From: Limnephilus marmoratus
Taxonomy: Eukaryota; Arthropoda; Insecta; Trichoptera; Limnephilidae
DNA length: 64,000 nucleotides
Assembly: GCA_917880885.1 (NCBI GenBank)
Contig: OU862912.1
Span: forward strand, 48,843,117-48,907,116
Reading direction: 5' to 3'
Shown here: piece by piece, positions 1-11,760 of the stretch
How the letters are laid out: each line of letters opens with the position of its first letter
How positions within the stretch are numbered: the stretch's first letter is position 1
Position numbers and translations under genes: made by a program
The notes under the pieces: generated by a model
What the model was told of the DNA's origin: nothing
The model's database searches: none
What the model saw: only the letters and a program-made list of their open reading frames with translations

Positions 1-184
1 AAGGTTATATATAGTAATAAAAAAGCTCCGAAATTAACTTGTGTAGTAAAGCAAGGTAAGAAGATAATTAATAAAATCGTTTAAAAAATTAAGAAAAACT
101 TGAAAAATAACTCACTCCCACGATGTAGATGACAAAAAAATAACTCACTAATCAAAGGGTTAAAATTATAGATATTTTAAATAG

Positions 185-459
185 GGGGTCGTCCATTAAT
201 CACGTGATGCTCGAAAGGGGGGGAGGGGTTCGGAAAAAATCACGAAACATCACGACGGGGGGGGGGGGGGGTATAATGAGATATCACGTGTATTTATTTT
301 TCGTGATAATATTCTGAAAATTTCAAAATTCTTTGCATTAAAAAAATACACGTGATTTCGGGGGGGGGGGGGGGGTAGTCTAAAACCTCACCACATATCA
401 CCACGGGGGGGGGGTTAAAAAGTTGCTAAAAAAACATCACGTGATTAATGGACGACCCC
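185..459. mobile_element. 275-bp inverted-repeat MITE with poly-G tracts
   Basis: Ends are a perfect 25-bp inverted repeat beginning GGGGTCGTCCATTAATCACG. TAG flanks both sides (182-184 and 460-462) as a likely 3-bp target duplication. The interior has long G runs (e.g. near 258-271 and 360-375) and several CACGTGAT-type hexamers. A 3-bp duplication would fit PIF/Harbinger loosely; no coding sequence. Confidence 0.75.
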
Positions 460-509
460 TAGGTACCTGTGTTAGGTACTAAATTTGATTGATCGTTCTT
501 ATAATATAC

Positions 510-730
510 AAAATGAATATTTTTAATATACGAAATATGAAAATTAGAATAAAAAAATTGTAATGGGTGACACGCGAGCTGTTCGAAAACTGAATGTATT
601 GCGACTGAATATATGGAACGCGGGAGGCGAGAGGGTGGGCTGGGAAGGTGGAAGGGGAACGCGGGAGGGGGTGCGGGAGGGGACGGGGACGCACGGGAAA
701 GGACATGCAGGGAGAAACAATTTATTTCTT
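510..730. repeat. G-rich dispersed repeat, also at 50190-50430
   Basis: Segment with GAAAACTGAATGTA, a long purine/G-rich block and GGGAGAAACAATTT at its end. The same order of blocks recurs at 50225-50430. Both lie beside inverted-repeat elements. The long open frames across it are by-products of low complexity. Confidence 0.6.
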
Positions 731-937
731 TGAATATGGCATTGCAACGTATGCCGGGAATTAGTATAATATATTTTTTAAATGCGGTAAAAAACATTCA
801 ACACTTTCAGTTCCATTTTGCAAAAGGGTTTAGTGGAAAACTTCAAGCTCTCTTCAAAGCTTTGAATCAGCCGCTCTAAATAATAAGATTTTTCTTATGT
901 ATTTTTATAAAGACAAAATTTCACGGTTCGACCTTAA

Positions 938-1171
938 CCTCCTCAGACCCAGGGAAAAAACGTTTTGAATTCAATTTTGATTTGGTATATTTAAAAAACT
1001 ACATAAAATAATTTTATTAAAAAGTTTTTTTTGTTGCTCAATTTTTCAAGTATCATGTGTCTCTTATATGAGAAGCTGGGTCTCTAGCAACTAGTTTGAA
1101 TTAATAATAATCTAGGAATCATATCACTTTTTTTATGTCGCCCACCGAGGAGGGTCGTGGGTCCGGGGAGG
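938..1171. mobile_element. TTAA-flanked 234-bp MITE (piggyBac-like)
   Basis: TTAA at 934-937 and 1172-1175 brackets ends CCTCCTCAGACCCA and, inverted, CCTCCCCGGACCCA. The TTAA duplication fits piggyBac-type or Kolobok-type transposition. Non-coding. Confidence 0.7.
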
Positions 1172-2280
1172 TTAAGTATAGAAAAAATTTCACCTTTGCA
1201 GAGCAGCACCTTTATGATTGAGATCTATGTTTGATGCATTTTAAAGGTTTCCATTATAAAATATCAAAAGTTTTCTTGACTAAATTTTGTTTAACTTTCC
1301 GTACAATAAATATCAACAGTCACTGAAAATAGAGAACTCCAGTCCAATTTTTAAATTTTTTTTATGAATAATGACCTTCTAATTTAAATAATGCATATTT
1401 TTTTTTTTAGAGTTAGTTTTAATAGTTAAAAATATTTGTCAAAGTTTTAATTTTTCAAGATCCCCGAAAACCATCGCATGTGTAATGAATCCTGTGACGT
1501 CATCACTTCTGAAAGTTATTTTTATTTTCAACAGGTGTTGTCATTTTGCACACTGCACACTGCACAAATTGTAGGCAAATAAGATACAGCTCCAACCAGC
1601 TGATCGATGGCGGCCATTTTGATTTTGAAGTTCGTAGTAGAAGTGAGTCGTTCGCGAACGAGTTAGCTCAGTGATCCGGATCTTCATACGGATCCGTAAG
1701 ATTCGGTTCCGTAAGAGAATAATTTTTTAAGAACTCTACGTTTATTATTATGAAATAAAACTTATATGGGTCAAAATCAGAGAGGTGAGCATTTTAGGTT
1801 TTCAAATATCTGAGAAATGAAGTTTCCTTTTGAAGAAAACTAACAAGAGGAGTCTGTTGTGTCATTTGTCATGAATCTTTCCTGTGAAGAGGCACGCACA
1901 AAAATGTATATTTTAGAAATTCTACCTGTTAGTTAGAAAAATATCAGTCATGAGTCATTTCGGGAACACTTTTAAATAAATTTTTAATAATTATATAACC
2001 AACGTATTTAAGAATCACCTTCAATAAATTGTAATAAACCTGTTCCTAAATTGGAAAATATTGTTATTTTGCATATTTTTATAATCAAAAGATTTATTTT
2101 TCAAATTACTTTCCATAAATTTTCAATTGGTGTAAATTCTGCTCCAAAATTTCAATTTATTATATCCATTCTTGCACTACGTGGTATATTAATAATATAA
2201 ATACAAAAGTTTAGGTCATTTCATCTTGTATATGTAAGCTTTAACTATAATATTACTTATTAGTGATTTATTTGCCGTTT

Positions 2281-2625
2281 TTATGTTCCCGAAAATGATG
2301 GGGATGTTCCCAAAATGACGGCGAAGTTCCCTAGATAGTATATACAGTTGCCACTGACGCATTTTTGAAAAGCCTCTCGCTGTTTAGAATTTTTCGGTAA
2401 TTTGCAAATGGTGTCTTTTAGTTGGGTTGTCAAAACCTCGCCAAATAATAGACGAACTTTCGGATCAACAGAACATCCTCTTGTCAATTCATGAACTTTG
2501 CGAGTAGGCATAGAAGCACTCTTTTGAGATACTCTTTCTTCACGTCTTCTGCTTCTCTCTACTTTTTTTTGCAACTGACCTATTGTTCTTTGCATTTTTT
2601 GTTTTTTTTTTTGCATAAATACTAC
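2281..2625 (-). pseudogene. Broken transposon ORF, C-terminal part (coiled coil plus conserved block)
   Basis: Reads KKQKMQRTIGQLQKKVERSR (heptad-like, basic), then KVHELTRGCSVDPKVRLLFG and KLPKNSKQREAFQKCVSGN. I recognise the layout of basic coiled coil, a 'VRLLFGEVLTTQLK' helix and a 'REAFxKCVSG' block from uncharacterised repeat-associated insect ORFs, but cannot name a function. It lies in the 3.5-kb inverted-repeat element; the 5' half is at 3990-4374, separated by later insertions. Confidence 0.5.
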
Positions 2626-2689
2626 ACAAGAGTCCCAACTGCTCCCGTCTGGAGCCAGTGAGACTACGGCATCCCCAGTTGGGGTATGT

Positions 2690-2880
2690 TGTGAGGCTAA
2701 AGGTAGTGGGGAGGGGAATGAGATAGGGAAGAGGAAAGTGGGGAAGTACCTGGCTATTCATAACTGGTCACCAAACACGGCTAAAGCATTTCAAGCAACG
2801 TTTCAATTCTGAATCTTGGTCTTACACCAGGGCGATACTGAGAGAGCATCTTCCACTCTGGAACGTGCCGCAAATATACT
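2690..2880. repeat. Dispersed repeat shared with 24720-24895
   Basis: Begins GAGGCTAAA, has a purine-rich block, a 'CTGAAT' centre and ends 'CATCTTCCACTCTGG'. The same order recurs at 24720-24895. Probably the 3' end of an unidentified retroelement. Confidence 0.5.
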
Positions 2881-3014
2881 ATACATTATTTTAAATGAAA
2901 TTGTGAAATAAAACAAATTAATCAAATAAATATGTTTTAATGAAGCTATAACTTTGTGGTTATCCAAGATATATTATATATCGCAAGCCAACATACACTG
3001 ACATAGTAATTCAT

Positions 3015-3890
3015 AAGACCTCCAACCACCCTGTCTCACAAAAACACTCCACCTTCCATTCCATGATACACCGCTTAGTAAATGTCCCAATGTCTAATAA
3101 TAATTTCCTTTCTGAACTTTCTATAATAAAACAAATTGCTGTAAATAACGGATATGAACCAAGTTTAATTGATAACATCCTAAATAAAAAACTTAGCAAA
3201 ATTTAAAAAAATAAATATCTATACAATTCTAATAATATTAATGATAAAGAATGGCATAAAATTTTGTATATTAATAATTTTTCAGTTCAATGTTGCAAAA
3301 AGCTCCCTTCTAATATTAAACCAGCTTTTTATACAAGAAATAATATCGGTAATTTTTTGAGAAATACTAAAGATAAAGACCATAAATTGACTAATTCCGG
3401 AATATATAAACTCAAATGCAATGATTGTCCGTCCCTCATTTTATATTGGAAAAACAACTCGTAATTTTGAAATCAGAATCAAAGAACATTTGAGGTGTCT
3501 AATAATAATTTTTCGGAGTTCGCTAACCATATCATTGAAAATAACCATAGTTTTGAAAAAAATACAGGGATAAATTCTTCTTATTAATCATAAAGGAAAA
3601 CGTTTAGATAACTCAGAAGCCTTGGAAATTAAAAAATCCCTTACAAATAATGAATCTATTATCAACAAAAAAAAAATTGTCTTATAGCCCAATCATGGAT
3701 TTGTTCCCCTGCCCACCCACTCTACATTAATACCTACCCACCCACTATACATTAAATAACTAGCAACGGCTCCACCCCTACCATAATAAAACATTGTTCC
3801 CATCCTTATTTCGAAACCGTTAAATTAGTATACGCTGGCCCTGAAGAAGGAACGTTTGTTCTGAAACCGGTCGGATTTACTCATTATATA
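3015..3890 (+). mobile_element. Penelope-like retroelement fragment with GIY-YIG endonuclease remnant
   Basis: Translation in broken frames gives the end of a PLE reverse transcriptase (HRLLNVPMSNNNFLSELSI, then IKQIAVNNGYEPSLIDNIL), then SGIYKLKCNDCPS, a one-base frame change, FYIGKTTRNFEIRIKEH. The GIY...YIG pair, Arg and Glu define the Penelope endonuclease domain. A terminal 'LKKERLF...TGRI'-like tail ends near 3880. 5'-truncated, several frameshifts, no longer functional. Inserted antisense in the 3.5-kb DNA element. Confidence 0.82.
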
Positions 3891-3989
3891 AGTGGTTCAA
3901 ACAAAGTTGAATTGTTTAATCAAATAAAATTTGATTAATTTGTATTTTATGTTTCTGTTTTTAACGGTTCTGTAAGCCTGCACTTTATC

Positions 3990-4374
3990 TTTTTTAATTT
4001 TTCCTGATTTCTTCCTCAACATTCGAATGTCGTTTTCCATCTCCTTTTTAGAATCTGGGGGGCTGTTAGCTAAAATATTTGCCATCATCTTTTTTTCTGT
4101 CTATGCTTTTGAGAATTTATTCTCCACGAATTTCTCTGTTTTCTCTTCTCTCTTTCAGTCATATCACTAACAGTCTTAACTTTATTTTCAGCTTTCTTTC
4201 TTAGGTAACATTCCCTATCTTTCAGTCTCTTCATCTCTTTTTCTTCAGGTGTCATTTTATCCAAAAACTTGTACTTCCTTGCATTAGCCTTTCACGATGC
4301 CTTTTATAAGCTATACTGGCCTGCTTTAATCGTTTTTTTTGCTTCCCTTTCTCTTTATTTTCATCATTTTCCAT
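3990..4374 (-). pseudogene. Broken transposon ORF, N-terminal basic part
   Basis: Minus-strand pieces in shifting frames read MENDENKEKGKQKKRLKQAS, then KDRECYLRKKAENKVKTVSD, then MANILANSPPDSKKEMEND and KKDKVQAYRTVKNRN. Very Lys/Arg-rich, possibly DNA-binding. At least two frameshifts. It matches in style, and probably once joined, the coiled coil at 2281-2625. Confidence 0.45.
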
Positions 4375-5299
4375 GTTACTCGTACTAAAAACCAAAATTT
4401 TGCATGGTTATGCTTTTTAAAAGTATTAGAGTATCATTTTGTTCACAGATTGTCATTTCGTGAATGCCCGTCATATACGAAAACGTTTCCGAAATGACCG
4501 TTCCTGAAATGATTATTCGATAAATATTTTCATGTCACGCTTGACGCCACCATGTTAGATATTGGTTTAAGAGATTATGAACAAATGAGCTGTAATATTT
4601 ATAAGAATTTTGCAAAAAGTAAGAAAATTTTCTAAAAAGTAATCACCAAACAGCGTTCCTGTAATGACAGGGAATTAAAGTACGCTTCACAGATATCAAA
4701 TTAAAAGCCATCATATAAATATCAACAAAATCAATTATTTTTTTCCGTAAACACGACACACGCCGTTTGCTTTGACTAGTGAACTTCACACTGTTCTACC
4801 TAATGCCACCTAGGGTGTGTTTTTTAATTACATCGACCAATAATGTTCACGGAATGATTGAATAAACGTCAGACTGCATTTGGGTAGCCAAAATATGAAT
4901 AAATTAAACTGGTATGAATTTAATTTATAGATATATTCTTTATTTGATAATTTTTAAAGCTAATATTAAAATGATATTAAATTGATGTTTTCAATTCGTA
5001 ATTGTAAACAAATATTAAATTGATGTTTTCAATTCGTAATTGTAAACATTTTTGACTTGTCTGAACTATGAAACATGGTATAAGGACGCGTTCCCAGAAT
5101 GACTATTTAGGCTTGTTTTGTTTAAAATCAAGTAAAACATTATTATAGAAAAATAAATATGCTAAGTGCCTTGTAATTAATTATGCACAGTACCTTTATT
5201 TTGAAAAAATATTGTAGTAATATCATGTTATTTTATTAAGAAAAACTTTGTCAGAAGCATAACGCTCACCTCTCTGATTTTGACCCATATATTCAGAAT

Positions 5300-7200
5300 C
5301 AGCGTTCATTGATCTGTATGAACATATTTTTTTAAAGCCAAAATATTTTTCACTGAAGTTCCTTATTGCAAGCATGTAAGTATATAGGTATTTTTTATAC
5401 TTTCATTAATGATAAAAATCAATAGTATTTATTGGTTTGGCCTTGGAGATATACAAAATATCACTTGCAGAACTTTGTTTCTTGCATTCTATAATTATTA
5501 TTAAAATTTTGATATTTTTTGACATTCATCTTAAATTTTATTTTATTAAAATTTTATTAATCCAAAATGTATTGAATTTTTTTATTGCAAAATGGAGCTC
5601 AGCACGGGTAAAGCACCCTTTGAGGCCCACATTATCAAATAATGTTTTAAAATTATGTAAAGTAAAGAAAATACGAACAGATTCACGACACCACCAACAG
5701 CAAATTTAACAATGTCAAGGGGCCTACTAATGTTACTTCCTACCCCCGCGGACCGCGACCACATTGAAAATGGATAAAATGACCCTTTGATTAACAACTC
5801 CGACCCCTAAGCATGTTTACACGACAATATAACAATAGCAGTCAAATACAATAAACTTGTTTCAAGCTAACGGGTGTGTTCCCACAGAAATCGTTATAAC
5901 TAACTGTGTTATTGTTCCAGTGACAACTCTAAAACCAAAAGTAGAAGATCCATATTAAATCAAGCTTTACATCTCTATTCAAAGTTGTCCATAGAAATAC
6001 ATAAAAAGAGACTTATTTTGTAGAAACAGTTTTCATCCGCCAAATCGCCTACGCAACATTAGACGTTGTTAATTTTTTATTAAATATTCTTGTATGAAAT
6101 GATAAAAAAGTGAGGTGACAAAATTGTTTATTATACATTTATACGATAGAATAAGTGTGTTTTTTTTATAAAAACATCACGAAACAATTTTTTTTTATGT
6201 TTGCATTCTAAATTTTAATATTTACAAATGTTAATATTTATTTGTAATAATAAAATTTGAAAGCTTATTTTGTAACCTTTCAAAAACAGTTATTAGTATT
6301 AGGCTACGATCAGAAATATTTCATTTATAGCGCTTTAATTGCGAAGTGGAAATAACACAAAGTTTTCATAAATCTGACAGTTCGTTTAAGACAAAAAACT
6401 TGCACAATGGCAAAATACCTGAGTGGTTAAAAAGGTTGATCAGTTGATCACTGCAGTAGACTGAATAATATCCATATTTAGGATCAAATAGAAGCTCTTG
6501 GGTCAATTAGAAAATGGTAAAATAAAACCAGAAATGCAAATAATTACAAAAAATCACATTAATTTTTATTACTCAAGGAAATAGTAACATTAATAATTAC
6601 ATGTTTTTCATCATTGTAAAATCATTTTATTTACATATTATTATTATAAAAAGATACCTACAGAAGTTATTCTTATTTTGTTTTGTGATGTAAAAAGAAA
6701 TAATTATTATGTATTTAGCTTCTATGACTTGTTTTAAAAGAAGAAAATTAAATATCAAGAAGTCTTGAATCTCAAAAAAAATTAACATAGATTATTTAAG
6801 ACAATATTTTTGCGTTGTATAGAGATAAGAGGTACCAAAATTATTAAAAGTATAAAAAAATTAGATGATACACATTAAAGCTAATATCATTATTATTGTT
6901 ATGTTTTGGAGACTCGGAAATAATAAAAATTATCAGGTAATCTTTTTAGTAACTACCTATTTACTTAAAAAAAAAATTAAAATACAATAAAAATAAAATT
7001 TGGCTAATACACAAATAGTAGAAGAAATATTATTCTTGGCCAGTGACAGATCTACATAAAGTTTTCATCATAGACAAAGCAAGAAGAATAATAATCGTCT
7101 TTGGAAGACATAATAATTGATTTTTAAAAGTGATGTAACAATTATTCTTACATCAATTTTTTTTATTTTTAAACGAAAAATACAAGGTAATTTGCATTTT
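5300..7200. other. AT-rich sequence, nothing recognised
   Basis: No coding pattern or clear element. The stretch near 6085-6260 resembles 61150-61330 (shared 'AAAAAGTGAGGTGACA'), so it is partly a dispersed repeat. Confidence 0.4.
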
Positions 7201-7205
7201 CAATT

Positions 7206-7632
7206 TGGGAGGCGGGATTGGTACCCTGACCCCCAAAAACCATTTATTGGATAACCAACATCTCTGCCGTAGGTCACCCCAAGTGGTTTGCCACGTTTGG
7301 TGACTTAGCAGGGGTGCCAGGGTTCATGGGGGTGAGGCTTGCCAAGATCTTGGTGGCGGATGGGTCTGCCACCCCGCTGGATCGGGAGACTGGATGAGTG
7401 ACCATTTGGCCTCTCTCTTGACCCATCGCCTTGTACAGCAGGGACGGTTTCATAAATTCGTCACTCCTGGACACATTGGCCCCCAGGTTCCTACCCACCA
7501 CTCAAACTTCCTTCCTTCTCCTTCCTTTCCCTAAAAAGACCCCCCACACAGCATCCCCAAAGATGACATAGGCCCCGAGGGAAGTTGTTTTCCTCAGAGC
7601 CTCCTCTGTGTGGAGCTAATGTAAAAAAAAAA
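7206..7632 (+). mobile_element. Short retroposon with LINE-like 3' tail and poly-A (copy 1)
   Basis: About 427 bp ending in A10-12. The last 110 bp (AAAAAGACC...CACACAGCAT...CATAGGC..GAGGGAA.TT.TTTTCCTCAGAG) match the 3' end of the LINE at 37160-37270, while the first 300 bp are unrelated to it. Other copies lie at 21233-21700, 46579-47350 and 47381-47724, all on the minus strand. No convincing A/B boxes, so either a SINE with a borrowed tail or a truncated LINE variant. Confidence 0.75.
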
Positions 7633-8210
7633 GAAAGTTTTTATAGTTTTTGGGTACGCATTGTTACAACACAATTTTGTATAGAAGAAATTGTAATAGG
7701 ACATAAATGTTTGATATTATACAATATATATAGGTACATACATATAATCCTATTATTATAATAATTTTTAATCATATTTTTTGGAGAACTTAATGTCGAC
7801 ACAGATCTGCAAAAGAAAAACATATAAAAAACCAAATCATAAATGGAGTCCAAAACTTCACTGCCACAAAGACAAGAGTTCGGATAAGGCTGTTACAAAT
7901 TATTAACTAATGGCAAGCTAATAGAAAATAAGCATTTAAAACTATTCAGACAAAAATTTAAAAAAAGGAAGAATAAGATTTAAATAGTCTGAATCGTAAT
8001 GTTTGGCAAAAAGGGCAATAAAGTAACAGATATTTCGTAAAGGTCAACAGTGCAACAACTCTTAATCGATATAATAATAAAATATGCTAACTACAAAAAA
8101 TAGCTAAATGATTAAGTGAAACGTTTGCGCGCGCGGCCCATTTTGGCCCGTTTTATGCAAATTTTAATTTTGGATTTGAGATCAAAATACCCAACCAAAC
8201 TGAAAAATTT

Positions 8211-9162
8211 GGGTGAAATGCAGATCCTGCCACAGTTTGGAAATTTAATAAAAAGGCACTTTCTAGATGAGAAAAGTGTGGAGAAGCTGAATAAAAAAAA
8301 ATTAAGGGGCGCTCGGCAAAATTGAGGGAGATACAGCCGTTTAAAGTATAAATAAAATTTCACTTCATGAACCGATACTACAACACTCCACCCACCATTT
8401 TGTCACTGTTATGTTGGTATCCCAGACCTACAAACAAGAGCCGGATCCGATTGTAGCCGACTTCGTGGGATAAATAATAAGGCGCATAATTATGAAAAAC
8501 AGAATTAATAATATAATGTAAACAAACCTCTAATCAGGTACTGGAATGGAGACAAACCATTCGAATCCTGGGATGTTTTTTAAAATAAAGATAATATACA
8601 CAAGCCCGCTACACAAAACCTGCGTAGCCAAACAAACCATTCAAAAAGGTAGGCTGTTTTTTAAAGTAAAGATAACATACACAAGCCCGCTACACAAACC
8701 CTGCGTAGCCAAACAAACCATTCAAAAACGTAGGCTGTTTTTAAAGTAAAGATAACATACACAAGCCCGCTACACAAACCCTGCGTAGCCAAACAAACCA
8801 TTCAAAAACGTAGGCTGTTTTTTAAAGTAAAGATAACATACACAAGCCCGCTAGACAAATTTCATAATTACGCGCCTCATCAGTTATCCCACGGAGTCGG
8901 CTACAATCGTATTTAGCTTGTCTTTGTATCAGGGATACACACAGTGACGAAATACCTGCCGGCACCCGCCGGGCTGTCATAGTGTCAGTTCGCGAAGTGA
9001 GATTTTATTTAATGCAATTGAAAATTAATTACTTATTCAAATTTTTTTTCTATTGCTTTCCGCACTTTTTTTCATCTTCCAGATTAAAGTTCTCAGCTTA
9101 AAACGCGGTGAAAACATGATTTTTTGCAAAAAACAAACTGTGGCAGGATCTGCATTCCTCCC
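8211..9162. mobile_element. Foldback element (family F), copy A
   Basis: Ends GGGTGAAATGCAGATCCTGC and, inverted, GGGAGGAATGCAGATCCTGC. Flanks AAAAATTT and AAAAAATT suggest an 8-bp duplication. Arms match copy B at 43380-44449 over roughly 250 bp, but the right arm here is damaged. The core is the 81-bp tandem array at 8552-8870. Confidence 0.75.
8552..8870. repeat. 81-bp minisatellite, four units
   Basis: Units start at 8552, 8632, 8713 and 8793 with ACAAACCATTC and contain ACACAAGCCCGCTACACAAA and TGCGTAGCCAA. Single inverted or partial units occur at 56550-56645 and 48910-48955. Confidence 0.88.
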
Positions 9163-9260
9163 AAAAAATTTTTTTCCAAAGTAATTAGGTCATTTATAAT
9201 TTAAATTTAAGCTCATTAAAATGCTTTCATTAATCATTTTTTATTTCATATTATAATAAT

Positions 9261-9303
9261 CGACCACCATAACACGGGCCATCAGCCTAGCATGGTGGTC
9301 GAA
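9261..9303. repeat. Hairpin TCGACCACCAT...ATGGTGGTCGA
   Basis: Near-perfect 11-bp stem with a short loop, in the interior of the outer element. Function unknown. Confidence 0.5.
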
Positions 9304-10291
9304 AAATCCACAAAAAATGTAACCATAACATGCAATGAATAAAGAAAAATTTTAAAAAACATATTCATATTTTCATTATAAATAGAGTAAAATAATTTTT
9401 AATAATAATCACACAAGTCGCCTCAAAAAGCGTGAAAAATTTAAATCTTTAATGGCCTATATTTTATAATTTAAAACACATTTAAATAAAGTAGCAGATT
9501 ACCCGTACCAGATATTTGATATACCTTTTGATTACAAAAATAATTTTTCAGTTTGGATAAGTATTTTGACCCCAAATCCAAAATTAAGATTTGTATGAAA
9601 CGGGCTGCGCAGCTGTTCTCCTTAAATATTGTCCACTTTTATAGTTGATTATCTCAAATCAAATCGTTATATAAATAGGGCGAGTAGGTCTTATCGATAC
9701 ATCTTTTACATTAATAATTGTATTGGTAAAACAAATTTATATTCAATATAATGTAAAAAATGGGAAAGAGCCGTTTAGCAGGGCATGTAGTATTGCTGCA
9801 CGATATCCAATCTCTAAAAAGACTTTGGGAAACCTAAACTTGGCATTAAGAACTGGCGGAAGACCCACAGGAGTGAAAGCAATTCTTGCCAGACAATAAT
9901 AAAATCGGACAACAACAAAAATCGGTTATCCTGAACATCTGGCTAACTTGAGTAAGCATAATTCAATTCATCAGCAAAAACAGGCTTCGATTAGCTGAGA
10001 ATTAGGGGGCAGGGAATATCTTATTTTGAGAATGATTACAATCATATTAAAATTGACTTTTTTCTTTCAATTTTGAGTATTAATATTAATTTGTAAGATA
10101 TCATAAGCACAAAATAAAACTAAACATATACAAACATGCATATTCCTGTTGTACATAACTAGATTATATTATTATATAAAAAGGTATGGTATTAAATTAC
10201 CATAATAATATTTGTGATGACTTGTGTAAAATACACGTAGCACAATGTGGAGAGAAAATTATGTTTATATTTTTTTAATTGATCATAATAT

Positions 10292-11029
10292 AGTTACCCG
10301 CGGTAAACCGACCACTGTCTAATCCGGCATTCCCTATAATCCGACATACTTATAACAGTATGTACATACAAAGCATATTTATTACGGCAAATCTTCATCA
10401 ATACATACTTAAGAGGAATATAAACGCTAGAAATATTTCGAAACTCATGCCTGCAAAATTTTAAATTCGAGTGTCTTATTTGAACGAGGCAAGTAAGCAA
10501 AAAGTGATTTTTTTTATTTTGTGCATAATTTTATAAGAACGAAAAAAAGTTAGAACATGGAAAATCTCAAAAATAGTCTTAGCCATAAAGGGGTATTTTT
10601 TAAAATTGTTTCTTGTATTAATTACTTCATAGTTAAGTCATGAAAAAAAAATTTTTTTTGTTGTTTACGCTTATATTTTTTGTTACGTAAATAATAATTT
10701 TATTGTAATTCCAATACATAGAAAAGCTAGTAAAAGCTTCGATTTATCCGTAGCATATTTTTTGATGTTCATACTGTAAGCCCCTTCGTCGTAAAGATTA
10801 ATCAAAATAGTATCTAAATAGGATTTCACTTATAACTTTATCTTAAACGTGTTGTGACCTGTTCGCGGCACCGTGGCTTTTGCTCGACGCGTATTGTCTC
10901 AGTTTGACGGTGAATGTGATCGCGGGCATTCGCAATGGCTTCGGTTGGTGGCAGTACTCTACAGTCTGACAAATTCAATCATCCGACACCGCCTTGCAAA
11001 ATGTTTGTCGGTTTACCGCGGGTCAACTG
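10292..11029. mobile_element. Pogo/Tigger-like inverted-repeat element, non-coding
   Basis: Right end inverted reads TACAGTTGACCCGCGGTAAA and continues CCGACA; left end is (TA)TAGTTACCCGCGGTAAACCG. TA flanks and CAGT-type ends fit the Tc1/mariner (pogo) superfamily. No transposase is seen in about 740 bp. Confidence 0.72.
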
Positions 11030-11369
11030 TATAAATGATTTCTGAATAATCACATTATCATTAATTTTATGCATTATTAAAAGAAAAATAGTGAACGTCC
11101 ATTTTTAAATATACTCCAGGGATGGGTAGGATTAAAAGTTTATAATGTCTTAAAAGTAATTATTTATGCATGAGGTACACATACAAGACTTTAAAAATCA
11201 AAATATTTAATTGGATCACACTTGCACAAATAATGTTAATGTTATGATTAACGGGGACTTGAAAATGGTTAACGCTTAAGTGAATTGAATAAATATAAGT
11301 ATAACTCTAAAATGGTTAACGCTTGGATGAAATAAAGAAGATTAAATATAATGACCGTAAAAATAAGTA

Positions 11370-11760
11370 CAGTGGAGCGTCGATTATCCGAACGTCGATC
11401 ATCCGAACGACCACTTATCCGAACTACTACGCCCGCCCTACCCGCGCGTGCCTACTCTCGAAAACGTCTACAATGCAGACGAAACCGGACTCAATTGGAA
11501 AGCTTTGCCACGAAAAACTCTTGCTTCACGTCGTGAATTAGCATTTAGCTTTGGTTATAACTTAGCCATTAGAGCGTTAATTTTGCACTTTTTTTCGTTT
11601 AATTCATATTTGTCATTAAAGACATCAATTTAAACATGATATTTATTCACCGCTTCGTAATATGGAAGTACGTAATATATGTATGGCTCGATTATCCGAA
11701 AATACCGGCTATCCGAACACCCACGTCCCCCAATTAGTTCGGATAATCGACGCTCTACTG
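11370..11760 (+). mobile_element. Tigger (pogo) remnant with transposase fragment
   Basis: TA-flanked ends CAGTGGAGCGTCGATTATCC and, inverted, CAGTAGAGCGTCGATTATCC. The plus strand encodes YNADETGLNWKALPRKTLAS, the second-Asp block of DDE transposases of the Tigger/Jerky type, at 11465-11525. The rest of the transposase is deleted. Confidence 0.87.

Larger units (their letters stand above)
1763..5291 (-). mobile_element. 3.5-kb DNA element with perfect 28-bp terminal repeats, unclassified
   Basis: The first 28 bases (1763-1790, TATATGGGTCAAAATC...GAGGTGAGC) recur exactly inverted at 5264-5291. Inside, on the minus strand, are two broken stretches of one basic coiled-coil ORF (4374 down to 3990, and 2620 down to 2281). 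There is also an inserted Penelope fragment (3015-3890). At least nine copies of a GTTCCCGAAATGAC-like motif lie near the ends. The target duplication is ambiguous because the flanks are AT palindromes (ATAT or TA). Superfamily unknown to me. Confidence 0.65.
8116..9621. mobile_element. TTAA-flanked outer element with inverted arms, split by an inner foldback
   Basis: Outer arms 8147-8210 and 9541-9603 are inverted copies (TTAATTTTGGATTTG block). TTAA lies at 8112-8115 and 9622-9625 and the sub-ends share 'TGCGC'. The middle was interrupted by the foldback at 8211-9162. Confidence 0.55.

Noticed and set aside
613..879. Gly/Arg-rich open frame
   Set aside because: Lies on a low-complexity purine block that is a dispersed repeat (also at 50225-50430); no family resemblance.
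8552..8870. CRISPR-like direct repeats
   Set aside because: Units are about 81 bp, contiguous and without unique spacers, in a eukaryotic foldback. The same applies to the 68-, 110- and 39-bp arrays.
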